From Sinonovacula constricta (lineage: Eukaryota > Mollusca > Bivalvia > Cardiida > Solecurtidae): DNA of 64,000 bases. The DNA lies in assembly GCA_007844125.1 (NCBI GenBank), contig CM017573.1, positions 9,956,710 to 10,020,709 of the forward strand, given 5' to 3'. Below the pieces are notes generated by a model. That model saw only the letters and a program-made list of their open reading frames with translations, did not search any database and was not told the origin of the DNA. The position numbers and the translations under genes were made by a program. The stretch's first letter is position 1; each line of letters starts with the position of its first letter. Shown piece by piece: positions 42,941-53,944 of the stretch.

Positions 42941-43319
42941 TGCGAATGCGTTTGCGTATTTTAATAAACACACCATTTTAAACTCTGCATAAGAAGGTAA
43001 AACAGAGCGTTTACCACCGTTTTATGTCTTTATGACTTTGCATTTACTTTCTATTATATATATATACACATACATTTTTGTTTCATAAATTTTCAGTTAG
43101 TACTTGTTATATTAAAGCTATAAATATATAAATGTTTGGTTTTTGTTGTTGTACAATTTCATTATCTCAACACGGGCAATGTGTGATGGCAGGTTTTAAA
43201 CACGTGAACATATTTAGTGCAGAACACAGTGGGAATATCAGACTGTGACTGTATAACAACATATGTAGAGTTTTTTTTAAATGCTTTCTTTGTTGTTGTT
43301 GTTGCTGTTGTTGATGTTG
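42941..43319. other. AT-rich spacer
   Basis: Includes a TTGTTGTTGTTG run at about 43290-43318. No gene. Confidence 0.5.
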
Positions 43320-43412
43320 TTACATTGCACATTGTCATATTGGCGACGTCCAGCTAATTATTGATGGAGGACAAATTTCGGGGTAGAACCATCGGCGCAT
43401 TGTTGGTTAGAC
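43320..43412 (-). mobile_element. SINE-D body fragment
   Basis: Reverse of body only: CAATGCGCCGATGGTTCTAC to GCTGGACGTCGCCAATATGA. Confidence 0.6.
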
Positions 43413-43555
43413 GGAAGACATTTGCGCATAACTTCAGTTCGATGGCCTATGGCCAAAGACAAACAAATTGCATCCTTTGGACACCAGGTTTGTTGTTGCA
43501 AATATCAAGTTAATTACACAATTACATAGACATGGATGATTTATTTATAATACAC

Positions 43556-43806
43556 AGGGATGGATCCAGGGGTGAGGTGAGGGGCTGTATCCCCCCCCCC
43601 CCACACACACACACCCCCCAACCAGGTGAAAGATTAGAATTGTGAAAACACAAACATGTAAGGTTAAAAAATACTAAGGTTTTAAAGTAAGTTTTGTCTG
43701 TTGACTGCTTAGGTCGAATTTTGGTTCCCTTACTGTGTATTTGTATCTAGTATTTATTACGACAAAGTTGAATGGGTCTTGATTCATACATATGGATCCG
43801 CCCCTG
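43556..43806 (+). mobile_element. TIR-E copy 3
   Basis: CAGGGATGGATCCAGGGGTG to ATGGATCCGCCCCTG. This copy has the cleanest pair of inverted ends. An internal C-run and CACACA lie at 43591-43615. Confidence 0.75.
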
Positions 43807-44203
43807 ACTAAACGCATCATTTTATTAAACTGCATTTTGTAATAAATCGATTCAGTTAAATAATATAACAGTAGGACGCCATAACAGTTTTTACCGAATA
43901 TAGACATTAAATGCATATCATGTACTACGGAAAAACATATGGCCTCCGCTGCAGTTTCATAATTAATTGTCCAGTTTCTTAGCATCTGAAAACTTTTTTT
44001 ATACATCTGTTTCAATATTACACAACTGTAGAAGTAAATAAAATGCATTATTAAATCTAAAATACGCAAATAATAATACTGATGTTTTTTTCTAAAAACG
44101 CTCTCAATAAAATTTTCGGCAAATTGCCTTTTTTATGAGTTAAACATAAACAAATATTGTCTCTACATATTTGCAAACCTTTATGTGCGCTGCGAGATTA
44201 GAA
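43807..44203. other. AT-rich spacer
   Basis: No gene or repeat family recognised. Confidence 0.5.

Positions 44204-44254
<51 letters not shown>
44204..44254. repeat. (AAT)17 microsatellite
   Basis: Uninterrupted AAT/ATA trinucleotides. The poly-Asn frame across it is a shadow. Confidence 0.95.
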
Positions 44255-44256
<2 letters not shown>

Positions 44257-44594
44257 GCAGAATTTACCCCGTTTTCTGTTTGTTTTCAAAGTATGCACAC
44301 ATTTTCCAACATCTACTAGTCAGAATATTTCCATCCGTGTATTCTTAAATACACATCTCAAATCTATATCCGTACACCAACAAATACATATTTTTATAGC
44401 TACATAAGTGCAATTTTTTGTACAATTCTTACTTTTTGACAGTTAATTCCATTCTCTTATTACAAACACTGTGCATATAATATATATTTATATTATATTG
44501 TATATAAATTTTTAATTATATATTGAATCAAAATGTCAACAAATAAAGTACATATAATACATAACATAGCAATGCTACAAAAATGCAGGATAAC
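44255..44594. other. AT-rich spacer
   Basis: Contains an ATATAATATATATTTATATT run at about 44474-44493. No gene. Confidence 0.5.
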
Positions 44595-44765
44595 TCCTTA
44601 GCGTCTCACTTTGTAGGTTCGAGTCTCGCCTGGACGAAAAAATCCACGTGAGATACTTTTGCCCTGCGGTGTGGCAGTGGTTCTACCTAAACACATGTCT
44701 GGGGTCTTTTTCAACCAATAAACACCTTGACGTCGTCAATATGATATCGCTATGAACCTGACGTC
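44595..44765 (+). mobile_element. SINE-D, 5'-truncated
   Basis: Starts within the head (TAGGTTCGAGTCTCGCC). Body TGCGGTGTGGCAGTGGTTCT and CTTGACGTCGTCAATATGAT. Confidence 0.7.
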
Positions 44766-45408
44766 ACCATTATAACGTCAGTGTTCTCCGCTACGAGCGT
44801 AAGTGTATGTTTTATATTGATGAAAACAGTTATTATGTATGAAATTACTAAATTTGTGTATATTGCTGGCAATAATGAGGTTTTATGTTAAAGTAAAGTG
44901 TTGTGCATGTATTTAAATATAATCATTACTGTGTGCCCGCGATGTAACATAAAACAACAACAAATAAACAAACAATCATCCGCATCGATAAGAAAAAATC
45001 AACTTACTTTTAGCATATCGGCGAATAACACTTATAAATCTTAGTCCCAGTTAGAACAACAGTTAATTGCATGGATGCAATGTTGCTTGAAGTCTAGCTT
45101 ATTGGAAAATGGCAATCTTAGCGCACCAAGCCTCAGGTAAGTTTAATATTTACTTTCCCCACTGCGCATGCGCCAGGATAGATAACGCGTGGGGTCGGAC
45201 CTCGATATCGGTTTGATAAAGTGAGTTGAGATACTAGCAAATCGTGCAAGGTTTTTGTTATTCAGCGGTATAAATAAATATTTGATAAAAATGTTATGCA
45301 ATGGAAATAGAAGACGAAGCATAAGACCATGCAGCAAGAGGTGCAGACTTCATTAAACAGCTCTAATCGGCTTGCCTAAGCCTGCTCATTTTTTGTACTT
45401 AGATGGTT
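44766..45408. other. Spacer
   Basis: CTTGCCTAAGCCTGCTCATTT at about 45371-45391 recurs diverged at 45926-45944, on the other side of the next TIR-B. No gene. Confidence 0.45.
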
Positions 45409-45897
45409 AAAGGTGGAAACCGACAGCTTGGATCAAAAATATTTTTATTAAACAAACAATTAAATCAATGTTACCTGAACAGATCTCACGAAATAATGTT
45501 TATTGATGCCCTAGACCTTCGTGAAAAAGTGAACCATAACGCCACAATCGTTATTTAAAAAAATGTATTTTCTATCCGAGTCACGCTATACAGTTAGCTA
45601 TTTTTAAACTATGAAAAGGACGTTACCACTCATGTTTGAGCTCATCTGCGTCATCTGCTCTGATGTCGATGTCTATTTTTAGCAGGAAATCCAGTCGTTC
45701 TTATTTATAGATTTGAAAAGGATGAACATTTTAAGAGCTGATTAACGAGTTTAACTGCTCTAAAAATGAGATACTGTTTATAACCGTCTAAGCTTTAGAG
45801 TAAGTTACGATTTTCTGGAGAACGAATGCACAAATACCCCAAACAGAGGTCAGATATTGGTGCATATATTTGATATAGGCAAACTGTAGGATAAATT
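45409..45897 (+). mobile_element. TIR-B, full length
   Basis: TAAAGGTGGAAACCGACAGC to AGGCAAACTGTAGGATAAAT. The flanks share GCCTAAGCCTG(C/A)(T/C)CATTT, suggesting a local duplication around it. Confidence 0.82.
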
Positions 45898-45939
45898 AAA
45901 AAGCTCTCCTCGCAATATTCACGAGTTGCCTAAGCCTGA

Positions 45940-46225
45940 CCATTTCATACGTGGCAGAGCGTCGGCTTGCGGATAGGGACGGTCGCGGGTTCAAACCCCG
46001 GCCGGGTCAAACCAAAGACTTTAAATTTGGTAGTAGTGGCTTCCCTCCTAACGCTCGGGGCTAAGGGGACAGCATTACGCCTGACTCGTCGGTGTAAGTA
46101 TAATGGACCGGCCGGGTTCAGTCCCTGGGCACCTCACAAGTGCCCATGTGCTATAATGATAGAAATGTCGCTGCACAGTATCGCCAAAAATGCCGGCAAA
46201 TCCATACAATCCATCCATTTCATAC
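45940..46225 (+). mobile_element. SINE-C with 11-bp target-site duplication
   Basis: The element itself is 45951-46214, flanked by CCATTTCATAC at 45940-45950 and 46215-46225. The head has GGCAGAGCGTCGGCTTGCGG and GGGTTCAAACCCCGG; the body ends GCCGGCAAATCCATACAATC. The direct repeat fits LINE-driven retroposition. Confidence 0.88.
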
Positions 46226-46387
46226 CTAGACGGTAACAAGTTAATAATAAATACTGAACATGTCGTACGGTACAAAATGACCTAATGTCAGATACTAAAG
46301 ACGGTCTGACTGATATAGATTTGATAAATTCAGATTAACAATATAGAAATTATAAAGAAATAAACGAAGTTTTCAGATTTTGTTTTA

Positions 46388-46622
46388 AAGGGGGCATCCG
46401 ATATTTTGGACCAATATTTTTTCTTACCAAATAACCAAAAAATGTCATTTTTACCTTAAAAGATCCTGCAAAATGCGATTCATTGATGCCCAAGTTTTCA
46501 CAATTCGTTACTGTCTAAATATGGGGATAATGTTATAAACAGACTTTACTTGAAACAAAATATGTGTTTTGCAGCAATTATGGATAAGACGTTGATTCAG
46601 GTATTGGATATAGGCAAATATT
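46388..46622 (+). mobile_element. TIR-B, deleted
   Basis: GGGGGCATCCGATATTTTGG runs to CATTGATGCCCAAG, then jumps to the far end (TATTGGATATAGGCAAATA). It abuts the next copy. Confidence 0.75.
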
Positions 46623-46624
46623 AA

Positions 46625-47124
46625 AGGTGGTATCCGACAGTTTGCCTTTATCAAATACATGTAACAATATCGAACCACTGCTTTGGGAAAATTGTTAACA
46701 ATATTTGTATAAACCCATATTTTAGTCTTAATAAATACGATTTTGAACACTAACTGAATTGTTTAACAGAACTAATCGTGACAAAACTCTCTGAATGTGT
46801 AATTTTTCCAAGATTATAAAAAGCTCGATAGTGGTCTCTGCTAAAAATAGATATCGACGTCAGAGTGGATTCCCCGGATGACTATATAACGTGATGTCAA
46901 GTAAGTGTTTGCGTGGTTTTCTAAGTTTAAAAATAGCTATCTCTGCTGCGTGGCTTGGATAGGAAATACCTGTTTGCAATGACAAGTGGTGATTTATGCT
47001 TGACTGTTCACACAGATCTAGAGCATCAATGAACAGCATTTGACAGGACCTTTTCAAGTACCAATTGCCTGTTTGGTTATTTGAGAAAAAAAATTTGGTC
47101 CAAACTGTCGGATACCACTTTTAC
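46625..47124 (-). mobile_element. TIR-B, full length
   Basis: AGGTGGTATCCGACAGTTTG to CAAACTGTCGGATACCACTT: 19 of 20 end bases are inverted matches. Among the best copies for defining the termini. Confidence 0.9.
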
Positions 47125-47139
47125 GAGTGTAACAAATAA

Positions 47140-47572
47140 GTATGGTCTTTCCCCACACTCCAACCCCCCAACCACCACACCCAACCCCCACACTCCAACC
47201 CCCAACCACCACACTCCACCCCCAACCCCCACACTGCAACCCCCCAACCACCACACCCAACCCCCCACACCCAACCCCCCACACTCCACCCCCAACCACC
47301 ACACTCCACCCCCAACCCCCACACTCCAACCCCCCAACCCCCACACCCAACCACCCAATAACCACACCCAACCCCCACACTCCAGCCCCCCAACCACCAC
47401 ACCCAACCCCCCACACTCCAACCCCCTTACCCAACCACCACACCCACCCCCCACACTCCAACCCCCAACCACCTTACCCAACCACCACACCCAACCCCCA
47501 CACTCCAACCCCCCAACCACCACACCCAACCCCCACACTCCAACCCCAACCCCACACACCCTACACCAAAAG
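47140..47572. repeat. C-rich minisatellite (CCCCAACCACCACACCCAA)n
   Basis: About 430 bp of CCAACCCCCACACTCC-type units on the plus strand, almost free of G. Pro/Thr- and Gly/Val/Trp-rich frames on both strands are shadows. It lies in the short spacer between two TIR-B copies. Confidence 0.95.
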
Positions 47573-47654
47573 GGGTATTTACTAGCTCTAGATTTGTCTT
47601 CTCGATGCACGTTTGTTTTTTCCTTTGCCTAATAAAAGTAATAAAAGTTAGTTT

Positions 47655-48093
47655 AAAGGTGGTATCCTACAGTTAGCCTATATCAAATGCATGTAACAAT
47701 ACTTTTTTACAGTTTTGAGAAATTAAGGCATAATTGCTGCGGAAACTCGTACTTTATTCCCAGTAAAGACGATTTTGAAAACAACCTATATAGTTAAGAC
47801 CGTAAAAATTGGGAAGCGAAAAAAAACAACTCAAAATGTTCATTCTTTTCACCTGACTATATGACATTCCCTCAAAAGTTAGTTGTCATGTGGTTTTCTT
47901 AGTTAAAAATAGCTATCTATGCAGCGTGGCTCGGATAGGAAATACATGTTTGTGCAATGACGAGTGGGGATTTATGCTTCACTGTTCACACACAGGGCAT
48001 CAATGAACCGCATTTTGCAGAACCTTTTCAGAAAACAACGACTTATTTGGTTATTTGGACCAAACTGTCGGATACCACCTTTAAGAGTGTGGC
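47655..48093 (-). mobile_element. TIR-B copy
   Basis: AGGTGGTATCCTACAGTTAG to CAAACTGTCGGATACCACCT. Its right flank (CTAGCTCTTGATTG, TGCTTTTTCCTTTGCCTA) repeats its left flank, so TIR-B plus spacer was duplicated in tandem. Confidence 0.85.
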
Positions 48094-48597
48094 AATAAGG
48101 TTGAGCCTCGCCCAAAACACTAGCTCTTGATTGTTTTCTCGATACGGGGTTGCTTTTTCCTTTGCCTAGTGAAAAGAAATAAAAGTTATTTTAAAGGCCG
48201 TAATTAAAATTTATTTGTCGTCCGTATCCGTGTTCCGGATTAGGACCAGGAGAAAACATTCCATGTACCGAATTATTACCTATCCGTAATTAATTTATTC
48301 CCCTTTTTCACAGCCGCGAATTGTATAAATTGACATCGTTTAGGGTTACTTGATACGACATGAAGTTTATTTTCTTCTCTGTTATAATTTAGAAGCCAAT
48401 TTCACAATGCACTGTTTGAGCTCGTACAAGGGCCCTCTTTCCATACGTCTAGAGACCAAAAATTAATTGCCTATAGAAACGGATATATTCGAAGAAAAAG
48501 ACAGGAAAAAAAATGTTGCTGAAAAACATATCCTGTATTGTTTCAAACTGCGTTCTTTCAATGAAATATAAACAGCTTCGGCAAAGGTGAACCAGTG
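48094..48597. other. Spacer
   Basis: After the duplicated flank (to about 48197), no gene or repeat family is recognised. Confidence 0.45.
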
Positions 48598-48898
48598 CAT
48601 TCTTGTTTGTTTGTTTATTGGGTTTATCGTCCCACCAACAGTATTTCAGTTATCTGGACACGGTGTCCACTTGAAGCAGATATAGTGCAGCCATCACTGT
48701 GTATAGCACGCCGTGAACACCTGACATGATACCACACCCAATCACATTATTCTGACACCAGACCAACCAGTCGTGGAACTACCCTTATATTGGCTTGAGC
48801 GTTTGCAAGGGAACTATACCACCACTATTTTTGAATACTTTGGTATGTCGCGGCCCGGGATCGAACCCGGGGCCTCCCGTACCTAAAGCCGACGCTCA
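48598..48898 (-). mobile_element. SINE-A, one tail unit, good head
   Basis: Reverse reads GCGTCGGCTTTAGGTACGGG, GGGTTCGATCCCGGGCCGCG, ACATACCAAAG, then the body and a tail ending AATAAACAAACAAACAAG. The first about 15 bp of the head, with the A box, are missing. Confidence 0.82.
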
Positions 48899-48944
48899 GT
48901 GCGTTCTTGAATATTTTTTAAATGTTTATTGTTTATTTATTACA

Positions 48945-49040
48945 TCATACCGACCCAATTATGGTCATATTGGCGGCATCCAATCAGTTATTGGTGGAGG
49001 AAGTCCCCTGACTTATGGCTGGGTAGAATCCCCGGTTCAG
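48945..49040 (-). mobile_element. SINE-D body fragment
   Basis: Reverse of ACCGGGGATTCTACCCAGCC to GCCGCCAATATGACCATAA. Headless. Confidence 0.6.
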
Positions 49041-49417
49041 CGTAGATTAATGACCATTTAATACATGGCTAAATGTTCAAAGTGTTGCAACTTTGTTTCT
49101 AACAAAAATACTATTATTCTTGAAAAAAAAAAACACGAAATTATGCACAAGTACCTCAAACGGAGTTCAGATATTACTACATATATTTTGTATAGGCTAA
49201 CTTTCGGATACAATCTTTAAGAAATCTGATAACAATATCTGATTTCTTTACCTTTTTAACGAAGAATTATTGATTGTACTTTTGGAGTTACAGTATGTTA
49301 GCCTTGAAATAAAGTACATTTTTTTTTTTTTTTACAAAAGGTGTTTTTATGTAAATTACCGGTCGCGTGATATGGCTCGGTAAAAGTGCTCTTATAAATA
49401 AGGTACACTTTTTTTAA
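49041..49417. other. Spacer with TIR-B trace
   Basis: 49130-49222 resembles the far half of TIR-B (ATGCACAAGTACCTCAAACG, then TATAGGCTAACTTTCGGATA). No gene. Confidence 0.5.
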
Positions 49418-50548
49418 AGGTGGTATCAAACACTTTGCATCATTTTTTTTCTCTCTCAGGCAACCAAATAGACTATTGTTACTTGAAAAGGTGTCTCAAA
49501 ATGCTGTTTATTAGTAATAACAGTTTTATTGTTGTTTTGTTATTTGTTTGTTTTGTTTTTGTTGTTTGTTTTTGTCGTTTGTTTTTGTTGTTTGTTTGTT
49601 TTTAATATGATGATTATCTGGATTTGGCCTTTAAACCCAGCGGGTTATCTGGGCTTCATGCTAGTACTAAGGCAACATCTTAAACTTTAACCTATATCTA
49701 TATGACAAGGGGAGCATAAACACCCCACTCGTCATTACAAACGTGCATTTCCTATCTGAGCCACGCTGCACAATTAGCTATTTTTAAACTAAGGAACCAT
49801 CATGATCATACTTTTTTTAAGGACGTTTTCGGTAGTAATTTCTGCGCATCATTCAAGTTCTTTTAGATAAATTTGTGCTATTTTTGTGTCTTATTAAGTG
49901 AGCAAGGCATAACATGAATTCTAGATATTTAAAAAGAAGTTTTATGATTTTTTTTAGTTTTGGCAAATTGGTTACCATGGAAACTTCATTTTTACTTAAA
50001 AAGTAGCCCGACAACCTTACTTTTTCTTTTCATTTTCGAAATATCTGGAATATTTTAAGTGACTTCAATAAACTGGGCCATTTTTAAGATTTCACCAAAT
50101 TGGTTACCATAGAAACTTCATTTTTACTAAATAGGTAGTCCAAAAACCTTACGTTTTCTTTTCATTTTCGAACTCGCTATTGAATTCTACTACGGATATC
50201 AAAAAATTAGAAAATTCTATGAAAGAATTATTATTGTAGAAATCGTCTTTAAATCTTTTATCATCCGGGAAAACCGCTCTAACGTCGGTATCTATCTTTA
50301 GCGGAGATGCATATATCGTGCATATTTTTAGATTTAGACATAATGAATATTTAGAGCAATCCGTATAGCAATTTGTACTGACGTATAATGTATGCAGTGT
50401 TTAAAATCGTCTAGACCAAAGTAAGAGTTTATACAGAAATTATGCATAAAATTTCCAGAAACTATGAATAAATTCTCAGAAAGTATAGAAATATATTTTT
50501 AAATTATTTGATATAGGTGCCCTGTCGGGTAACACATTTAAGTTAAAG
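49418..50548 (+). mobile_element. TIR-B stretched by inserted sequence
   Basis: AGGTGGTATCAAACACTTTG at the left, GCCCTGTCGGGTAACACATT at the right. Non-B sequence occupies about 49525-49690 (T/G-rich) and 49800-50270. B words resume with AACGTCGGTATCTATCTTTA. Confidence 0.65.
49962..50172. repeat. Two direct copies of a roughly 90-bp block
   Basis: Both contain AAATTGGTTACCAT(G/A)GAAAC and TTTTCTTTTCATTTTCGAA, about 122 bp apart, inside the stretched TIR-B copy. Confidence 0.8.
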
Positions 50549-50888
50549 TACAAAAAAAAAGAGTTTAAAAAAGCCCGTTTATGTTAATGACCTGTCGAAC
50601 GATACCTTGAAGTAAAACAGCTCCCACAATTATGTAAATCGGTTTTAATTATTCCGCGAGTCGATGATAACACGAGCAAGTCAATTAACATTACATCGCA
50701 ATAAACTTGAACGTATCTTTCTTGAGGCAGTTGCATTAGCAATCGCATTACATAATATCTACAATATTAATAAGTTCAATAAATATTAATAAGATTTATA
50801 AGTTCATAAAATTTATCATCTATATAAAAATGGCCAAAAAGGCCAGTAGTTGCACCAAGGGACAGTAGTTTTCAAAAAACGGAGAGAC
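50549..50888. other. AT-rich spacer
   Basis: AATATTAATAAG is repeated near 50762-50795. No gene. Confidence 0.5.
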
Positions 50889-51182
50889 CGGACCGGTAGC
50901 GCAATCGGGCCGCGACATACCAAAGTTGTTAAAAATGGTAGTGGTATAGCTCCCTTGCTAACGCTCAAGCAAATATAAGGGTAGTTCCACGACTGGTTGG
51001 CCCGTTGTCATGTCAGGATAATGTGACTGGGTGTGGTATCATGCCAGGAGTTCACGGCATGCTATACACAGTGAAGGCAGCACTGTATCTGCTTCAAGTG
51101 GACACCGTCTCCAGATAACTGAAATACTATTGGTGGGATGATAAACCCAATAAACAAAAAATAAACAAACAAACAAAACATG
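50889..51182 (+). mobile_element. SINE-A with deleted B box
   Basis: GGTAGCGCAATCGG is joined straight to GCCGCGACATACC, removing the sequence between the A box and the end of the head, B box included. The body and one tail unit ending (AAACAAAC)n are complete. Probably unable to be transcribed from its own promoter. Confidence 0.82.
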
Positions 51183-51191
51183 GAGGAGGAT

Positions 51192-51193
<2 letters not shown>

Positions 51194-51222
<29 letters not shown>
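51194..51222. repeat. Poly-G run (29 nt)
   Basis: Twelve bases after the SINE-A tail. Prone to length error. Confidence 0.95.
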
Positions 51223-51223
<1 letters not shown>

Positions 51224-51661
51224 GGAGTTAAAATGAATATGTTAGCGTGCCTTAACCGAAAATTAAATTTGATTAATTAAAATTATCCACATATCCAATA
51301 AATAATGTTGTTCCAGTCGTTATCGTCATAGTTATCGACGACGTCCACGCCGCATTTACCTGTCATCAGTCGTAATGGTCATCATTATCATCGTCTTCAT
51401 CGACATCGGCAATTCACCTTACATATCACCAACAGCCATACATATATTGCGATTGTATGCCAATTCTGTAAAAATAGAACGAATACCGTAAGCGTCATAC
51501 AGCATTCGGAACTCTTCGGCCTTTTTCGGATATCGCCGAATAGTTACGAATGAATCTTGCATGCTTTTAGAATGCGTTTATAAAGATTGTCAGCTACAAG
51601 AATCGTACATTCGGCATGTTTTGTGGAACAACTACTAATTCAATTATTCGACATTCATATT
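51223..51661. other. Spacer
   Basis: TIR-I-like words CATTCGGAACTCTTCGG and GGATATCGCCGAATAGTTACGAATG (given in part) at about 51503-51551. No gene. Confidence 0.45.
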
Positions 51662-51952
51662 ATGGGATGGGATGTGATTTGCCGGCATTTTTGCTGAAAC
51701 TGTGCAACGACATTTCTATCATTATAGCACAGGGGCACTTATGAGGTGCACAGGGACTGAACCCCGCGAGTCCATTATACTGACACCGACGAGTAAGGTG
51801 TAATGCTGTCCCCTTAGCCCCGAGCGTTAGGAGGGAAGACACTACTACCAACTTTAAAGTCTTTGGTTTGACCCGGCCGGGGTTTGAACCCGCGACCTCC
51901 CGATCGGCAAGCCGACGCTCTACCACCCGAGCTATTGCGGCCGGTTTCATGT
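51662..51952 (-). mobile_element. SINE-C, complete
   Basis: Minus strand: ATAGCTCGGGTGGTAGAGCG, GGTTCAAACCCCGGCCGGG, body CCTAACGCTCGGGGCTAAGG, end GCCGGCAAATCACATCCCAT. Both promoter boxes are intact. Confidence 0.85.
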
Positions 51953-51969
51953 TATGGATTTGTCAGACA

Positions 51970-52057
51970 ATTTTTATTACAACGCACCACCATAATTATG
52001 TTCATATTAGTGACTTCCGGTTAATTATTGGTGGATAAAGATCCCAGACAACTATTC
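51970..52057 (-). mobile_element. SINE-D body fragment
   Basis: Contains CTTCCGGTTAATTATTGGTG, the reverse of the family's body near its 3' end. Confidence 0.5.
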
Positions 52058-52692
52058 ACATAAAATCTAGTAATGCGATGCTACAGTGTCTTTTTTGTTG
52101 TTGTTCCACAAAATGTTGTTGTATTTTAACAACAACAACAACAACAAATAATAATAATAAAATACAATAAAAATAATAAATAGATGAAATGTTGACCAAA
52201 ATTGACCAGTGTGCTTTAAAATCCCCGTCCATTATAACGAAATGGGTTATCTTCAGTTCACACGCACTTCTTTTTAAAATTTAAACAAGGCTGTTTGCGT
52301 ATGACGTAGAAATATTCTGTTGTCCTATACGATTAAGTTCTCGGGTGATATCACCCAAAAGTACTCGTCAAATAGGTGTCAGTTTAAATAATCAAAGATC
52401 GATTAGGAATATTTGATTATTTATGGTGAATATCCCACTCGAATCTACCGAAATTGGTTTTTGCTTCTTGATCCTTGTTGATAGATATTAAGTTGATTAA
52501 ATATTTAACTAAGTGAGAAAGACATTCGGTAAATTCATTAAAGCGGTTATTAAGCATATTTAATAAGCGTGAATAACGAAGAATAAAAAAAGCAATAACA
52601 CGAAAGTATACTTTTTTTTCTCTATGTAATTAATGTTTTTAATTTTTTAAGCAAACGAACGGCTTGTTTATAGAAACCTTCACCCTACAACG
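52058..52692. other. Spacer
   Basis: ACAACAACAACAAATAATAATA run at about 52128-52160. No gene. Confidence 0.5.
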
Positions 52693-52800
52693 GGTTTGTG
52701 TGTGTGTGTGTGTTTGTGTGGTGTGTGAGCGCGCGTGTGTGCGCGCGTATGTGTGTGAGTGCGTATGAGTGTGTGCGTGTGCGTATGCGAGTGTGTTTAT
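52693..52800. repeat. GT/GC alternating tract
   Basis: (GT)n with GC interruptions (GAGCGCGCGTGTGTGCGCGC), an alternating purine-pyrimidine run of the kind that can adopt Z-DNA. Confidence 0.9.
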
Positions 52801-53944
52801 GTTAATGCTCATAATATATATTAAAGGCAACAAAATGAACATTTAATTCTTATATTCGCTGCATCTTTCGAGCCATTATTTTAAATTAAAAAAAAATAAT
52901 AGAAAACTAAGTATAGTGGTTGAATTCTCAAATGCTACTTCACACGTACGAGATAACACACCACTAAATAAGTTTTGTTCTTTATTCTATAATAAATCGC
53001 GAAACACAGAAAATAAACTGCACCGTGACCTAGTTATGGTTGACCCCCATAACCCCACCCTCTTCCAAAAATATATGTAGAAGAGCTATTGCTTGTCTAT
53101 CAAGAAACCCCGAAATATTTTATAACCGGTAACATAGTTCTGCTCCGATGAAAAAACAACAACAGGTTTTAAATGTCTAAGATCGTCTTTTTACATTTGG
53201 TATAAGGCCAATGTTCTTTCTTTATTTATTTTTAAATATAGTGTTTTGTTGTTGTTGTTGTTTTGTTGTTGTTTTTTTTGTTTCTGTAACTTTTTTTCAA
53301 ACATGGAAGAACATAAGATATTTTGATTTATTTTTTTTAGTTATTAAAATGTCTAAACCTTTACTAACATAAAAACTAAAGTAGGTCGGTACGCCTTTTG
53401 ATGTTCGGGTTGCATATTAACAAATCGGGATTGTCTATTAGCAAGGAATCAGTCCATAGCCTGAAAAAGGATTGTTCTGAACGATCCATTGAGTATGCAC
53501 GGTAAAGTCTGACTAAACACAATGTTTATGCAACTTGTAAATATACTTGCAATATACATAAACGATTTCTGTAAGGTCCGCGCAAATCTAAAGATAGCAT
53601 TCCCAGCGTGCAGTAATGCCTTTATACACATCTTACATAAGTGTTTGTTGTCAGGAGATTATGTTTCTAGACAGACTCTGTATCGGAGGGTTTTAAATTC
53701 AAACCATATACCTGTCAAGTTTTCGAAAGGATCTAATTAAAGATTCGAATAATCAATACACTTGAATAAGAGAAACAAGCAATACACCAAGAAAGATTTT
53801 TATAGCATGGTTGAAGCGTTCTTGGTCAAGAAGTAAAGATTATGGACTCGGGATTGGGGGATTCTGGGTTCAAACCCTAGGCCTAACATGAGATTTTATT
53901 CCTTGTCCAAGACAAATGGTGTCGGGTTTTGCTTTTTATTTTGT
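52801..53944. other. 1.1-kb AT-rich stretch without recognised repeats
   Basis: A tRNA-like B-box word (GGGTTCAAACCCTAGG) at about 53867-53882 may be a remnant SINE head. A 72-codon frame at 53522-53740 has no recognised domain. Confidence 0.4.

Noticed and set aside
47054..47632. Gly/Val/Trp- and Pro/Thr-rich frames up to 183 codons
   Set aside because: Shadows of the C-rich minisatellite, on both strands.
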